Shown piece after piece: positions 61,034-64,000 of a stretch of 64,000 nt of DNA. The stretch lies in assembly GCF_026262505.1 (NCBI RefSeq), contig NC_067206.1:25683896-25747895 (forward strand), given 5' to 3'. The notes below the pieces were generated by a model that was not told the DNA's origin, did no database searches, and was given only the letters and a program-made list of their open reading frames with translations. Source of the stretch: Trichomonas vaginalis G3 (Eukaryota; Parabasalia; Trichomonadida; Trichomonadidae). How positions within the stretch are numbered: position 1 is the first letter of the stretch; every line of letters starts with the position of its first letter. The translations under genes were made by a program, and so were the position numbers.

Positions 61034-61239
61034 ATATTTCGAACGAAGCTCTCATCGGTCTTTTTTTAATACTAAACGTTTTTTCCCCTGTCACTTTTAG
61101 CTAAAATTTGGGTTTGCCCTTTATTAATACTAAATTTTATTTCATACAAAAAGTAAAAATTCATAAGTTATATATTAATTTAATAAATTATATTATCATT
61201 TATAATAAAATTTTTCGAAATGCAGATAAATTTTAACAT

Positions 61240-61430
61240 GTTCGAAATGAAACTATTATAAAATATATTCTTTTTATTAATGGTAATATAGGAATTGTAG
61301 GAATAAAAACTTTTTATAAATTATTCATAAATTTTTAAAATCGGTTTCATACAAAATAAAAATAAATTTTCATAAATGTAAGACATGAATTTTTAAAGTT
61401 TATTTTTTTTTATTTCATTATGGTAGTGAA
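61240..61430. repeat. Right inner terminal repeat of Polinton C
   Basis: Inverted match to about 37790-37930 at the left end (TTTTTATTAATGGTAATATA, ACCGATTTTAAAAATTTATG in reverse complement). Marks the right flank of C. Confidence 0.7.
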
Positions 61431-61532
61431 TCTTTTATTCATGAAAATAATTATTTCTAATTTCTTTTACTCTCTCGTATATACTAGATTTAAAGAATTC
61501 AGAACATTTCCCATAATCTCCTAAATGTTTTC

Positions 61533-62024
61533 TTATCCTAACGTGTGCCAGTTATTATATGAAACTGAATAAACTTTATCTTTATCTTTACACCTTTCAT
61601 CACTTCCAATATATTTATATCTCAGTTTTGATTTAGCATTTTCATATTCATTAGCGTTTAATAATTCACAGTCTTCCTTTTTAAATAAATGTTTAAGATA
61701 TTCAGGATTTAATACTCTACGTTTATATGCTCCTAACTTAGTTCTAAAGGTTTTTCTACAAAATTTAGGAATTCCATCCTCTTTAATGTCATCAATGATT
61801 TCCATTTCATTATTTTCAATTTCTTCTTCTCGTTTATGAGGTCTTTGATTATGACTCCATTGATTCCATGAAATTAAATATTCTTTATCATTATATTTAT
61901 ACCTCATTAGCTTATTTTGGCTTTCATATTCATTTAATAATTCACAATCTTCATTTTTAAATTGAAGTTTAACCCATTCAGGATTTAAACAATGTTTAAT
62001 TAATCGCGGAATATCTGACATCAT
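61533..62024 (-). CDS. 163-aa two-repeat protein next to the Polinton C terminus
   Basis: Starts MMSDIPRLIKHCLNPEW. It is built of two diverged repeats of ~60 residues: LNPEWVKLQFKNEDCELLNE with MRYKYNDKEYLISWNQWSHN, and LNPEYLKHLFKKEDCELLNA with LRYKYIGSDE and YSVSYNNWHTLG, joined by an acidic linker. The repeats look like small DNA-binding or nuclease-associated modules, but no family is certain. Remnants of this gene lie beside the termini of A (about 17100-17170) and B (22771-22838 and near 37540), so it is the terminus-proximal gene of the family. It reads whole here. Confidence 0.55.
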   Translation of the reverse strand: MMSDIPRLIKHCLNPEWVKLQFKNEDCELLNEYESQNKLMRYKYNDKEYLISWNQWSHNQRPHKREEEIENNEMEIIDDIKEDGIPKFCRKTFRTKLGAYKRRVLNPEYLKHLFKKEDCELLNANEYENAKSKLRYKYIGSDERCKDKDKVYSVSYNNWHTLG

Positions 62025-62176
62025 CTATATATAGCTTCTTTTATAAAAGATAAAAGATAAATTATTTTAAAATTAATGTTAATTTTTTAATGGTTTATTT
62101 TTTTAAAAAAATTATTTTTTATTTCATTATGTATGGGCTGAGTGTAAATGAAAAAAAAAAGGTAGTGGGGCCTCCA

Positions 62177-62189
62177 GGCACTTCGTGCC
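62177..62189. repeat. Short hairpin at the left of element E
   Basis: GGCAC-TTC-GTGCC, preceded by GCCT-CC-AGGC partly overlapping. Same stem/loop dimensions as the double-hairpin motifs; the second stem is imperfect. Confidence 0.5.
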
Positions 62190-62427
62190 CTCTAGCCCTG
62201 AAGATGTTTAGTATAACTTTGTCCGGACAAGTAAGGGTCTATCGTCGCTACAGGAAAAGTTACGGGCGTTCCAAGGAAGTATACTTTGAGAAGCCTTTTC
62301 TCCATTTTAAAACAAGATAGGACGGTTATTTTACAAAACTGACAACACTTTGACCGAGTGGTTTTTGTGCTGAACAAAAAGTGTCATATAAACATCTGTC
62401 AAAAACTGCTTTTTAACTTCACTTAAA

Positions 62428-64000
62428 ATGCCACGTAAGCTACGTAAGAATATACGTAAGAGGAAGAGAGCATTGAAACATCCAATAGTAAAACTGACAC
62501 CACAACAACAGTTGCAACAACAAATGATGAATGACCCCACTATGTTGCAACAAATGTCAAGCAACCCTATGCTTTTAAACCGAGTTATTGGTGCACAGAG
62601 TGGAGGTTTAAGAGCGGCACTTTTAGCGAAAATGGCAGGCTATGGTGGAGCTGCAGACGGAACAGCTTATAACCCTCAAAGTCAAATGAATTTGAGTTCA
62701 CTCAAAAATCAAATAACAGATGTCAAAAAGTCAAACATAGACATACAGAAACAAATAAGTGAAAACGAAAAGAAACTAGAATATGACAGACACACAAAGA
62801 AACTCAATGAGTTAAACGTAGAGAAAAAGAAGAAAGAAGAACAACTGAAAGAACTAAGTACAGAGGAATATGCGAAAAAAGTGTCAGGAAAAGCAGCAGA
62901 AGTAGCAAAAAATGGAACAAGATGTTATAAATTTGAAAAACCATACTACTCAATATAAAGTACTGAAGATGAAGAAATAAAACAAAAGCCCTGAAGACAT
63001 ATATGGATAGCGATGAGTATAAAAAAGAAGTTGAAGCAAATGTAAAGGCAGAAAAACTTTTACAGTTGCAAAACCAAACCGTACAGTATGAAAACTTAGC
63101 ACAAGAAAGTAAAAATAACGACGCAGCCATGCAAAAGGCAATGAAAAGCGCAGAATATATAAAAGCTAATAATGACTGGTTAGATGCCTAAGCCAACGCT
63201 AAAGCAGCCCAACTTATAGGGTCAATAAGGACAAAAATACAAGCGGATGAAGACAGTTCAAATGAAGCTTTAATGAATGCTGACTTTAAGAACGCCTTCG
63301 AAGCTCTTCATAGTAAGGTGAAACTAGTGAACGACTTCTCATCTGGAAAGAAACTGAAGTCTGAAGGTTTCGACAAAGAGTTAAGAGAAGTAGCACAAAA
63401 TATGACGAAAATAACAGATGCAGCAACGAGACAGGCAGTTCAAAGTGCCTATGACGCCGTTAGAGCAACTGTTGTGGAAAGTCAAGAAAAAGAGTTACAA
63501 CAGACCAAAACAGACCTAGTAAATGCTTTCTTAAAAACGAAAAGTCAGGTAGGACATTATGCTGCAGATGGAACATATGTGCCAGCTGGTGGAACTTATA
63601 TACCAGCTGGTGGAACTTATATACTAGCTAGTGGAACTTATATACCACCAAACCCTCCAAGAGAAGCACCTGCACCAGGACTACCTAAAACATTTACATC
63701 GTCACATGGACACAGACACAGGCATGCACCAAAACCAACACAACAACCAACAGTTCAAAACACTGCACCACAACCAACAGTTCAAAACACTGCACCACAA
63801 CCAAAAGTTCAAAACACTGCACCACAACAACCACAAACAGAGCAAGGACATAAAAGAAGTAGAGAACAAGGAAACCAAGAATTCTTAAAAATGCTTAAGG
63901 AAGACTATGGTTACCCAGATACTCTTGACTTTAGTGACAGATATAAAGAAGCTATTAGAAAGTTCAAGGAAGGAAATACTGACCCGAACCTATTTAGCTT
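62428..64000 (+). pseudogene. Coiled-coil structural protein region of Polinton E
   Basis: Begins MPRKLRKNIRKRKRALKHPI, a highly basic start preceded by TTCACTTAAA (TCACT fits the trichomonad TCAYW initiator). Then a Gln/Met-rich stretch (PQQQLQQQMMNDPTMLQQMS), long coiled-coil segments, a Gly/Tyr/Pro repeat (GTYVPAGGTYIPAGGTYI), a Gln/Pro/Thr-rich repeat (QPTVQNTAPQ, three times) and a helical end running off the window. Probably a large virion-associated protein. Broken in a few places. Confidence 0.55.

Larger units (their letters stand above)
60261..61108. mobile_element. ~0.85-kb element with AATTTTAGCTAAAAGTGACA ends and foldable repeats
   Basis: The 20-bp left end is repeated perfectly, inverted, at 61089-61108. 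A second AAAAAGTGACACACCCG lies just inside the left end, related to the inner end motifs of the element at 41649-43621. Interior: palindromes at 60297-60315 and 60316-60331, a 71-bp repeat (three copies), a 120-bp tandem duplication and a perfect three-way-junction sequence. No gene. No target duplication recognised. Confidence 0.65.
37582..62150 (+). mobile_element. Polinton C, near full length but broken
   Basis: About 24.6 kb, the expected size of a Polinton. Left terminus AGTAGTATATG at 37582. Parts: 353-aa gene, DNA polymerase B, integrase, 54-aa gene, primase-helicase between inverted arrays, fibre, penton-like genes, structural genes, packaging ATPase, major capsid, small amphipathic genes, coiled-coil gene, terminal gene. 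Inserted elements: one in the polymerase, one hAT-like in the primase-helicase, one near 60.3-61.1 kb. Similarity to the A terminus stops at about 62.15 kb, where element E starts. Two dozen or more breaks, yet close sequence identity to A and B, so probably young and decaying. Confidence 0.85.
62151..64000 (+). mobile_element. Start of another Polinton (E), cut by window edge
   Basis: Sequence changes abruptly at an A-run near 62150 and the following DNA is less AT-rich. It carries a structural-type gene region from 62428. Its left terminus is not evident. Base composition and codon use are like element D, so D and E may be one lineage. A few breaks are visible in the part seen. Confidence 0.6.

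Noticed and set aside
63631-63888. His/Gln-rich 85-residue frame
   Set aside because: Out of frame with the coiled-coil and QPTVQNTAPQ-repeat coding of element E; a shadow frame.

Overview
The window looks like nuclear DNA of a trichomonad (parabasalid) protist, most likely Trichomonas vaginalis or a close relative. It is very AT-rich, its genes show no introns, and most of it is Polinton/Maverick elements with protein-primed DNA polymerase, retroviral-type integrase, packaging ATPase and capsid parts. A MULE-type DNA transposon, small non-autonomous transposons and minisatellites fill much of the rest. The species is an inference.

Layout. 1-3.8 kb: fragment of one Polinton lineage (element D: packaging ATPase, penton-like and small structural genes). 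3.8-4.6 kb: 24-bp minisatellite. About 4.6-9.0 kb: a MULE-like transposon whose transposase carries an FYRN/FYRC-like domain, followed by a 52-bp tandem array. 10.4-17.4 kb: partial Polinton A (fibre, KilA-N, primase-helicase, right terminus). 17.4-22.6 kb: the host segment, with one terminal-inverted-repeat element, one decayed gene fragment, a large armadillo/coiled-coil host gene and a divergent small gene. 22.6-37.6 kb: Polinton B, broken. 37.6-62.15 kb: Polinton C, the longest copy and the only one with recognisable polymerase and integrase parts, also broken and carrying several inserted elements. 62.15 kb to the end: start of another Polinton (E).

A, B and C belong to one family: their termini begin AGTAGTATATG, and they share a primase-helicase, a 54-aa basic protein and phage-like fibre tips. 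B lies in the opposite orientation to C, and C starts inside the terminal gene of B. The primase-helicase is bracketed by inverted arrays of a roughly 120-bp iteron-like unit in all three. In C the gene points the other way relative to its neighbours, as expected if the arrays recombine.

The most unusual structures are of two kinds. First, a 1.97-kb insertion inside the polymerase of C has 30-bp inverted ends and an 81-bp flanking duplication, and carries about fifteen consecutive long palindromes. A second element near 60.3-61.1 kb has related AAAAGTGACA ends and also carries foldable units. Second, a dispersed set of roughly 30-bp double-hairpin motifs (two short stems with 3-4-nt loops) occurs in genes and spacers of the Polintons. 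Two of these are cleanly present in C and absent at the matching site of B.
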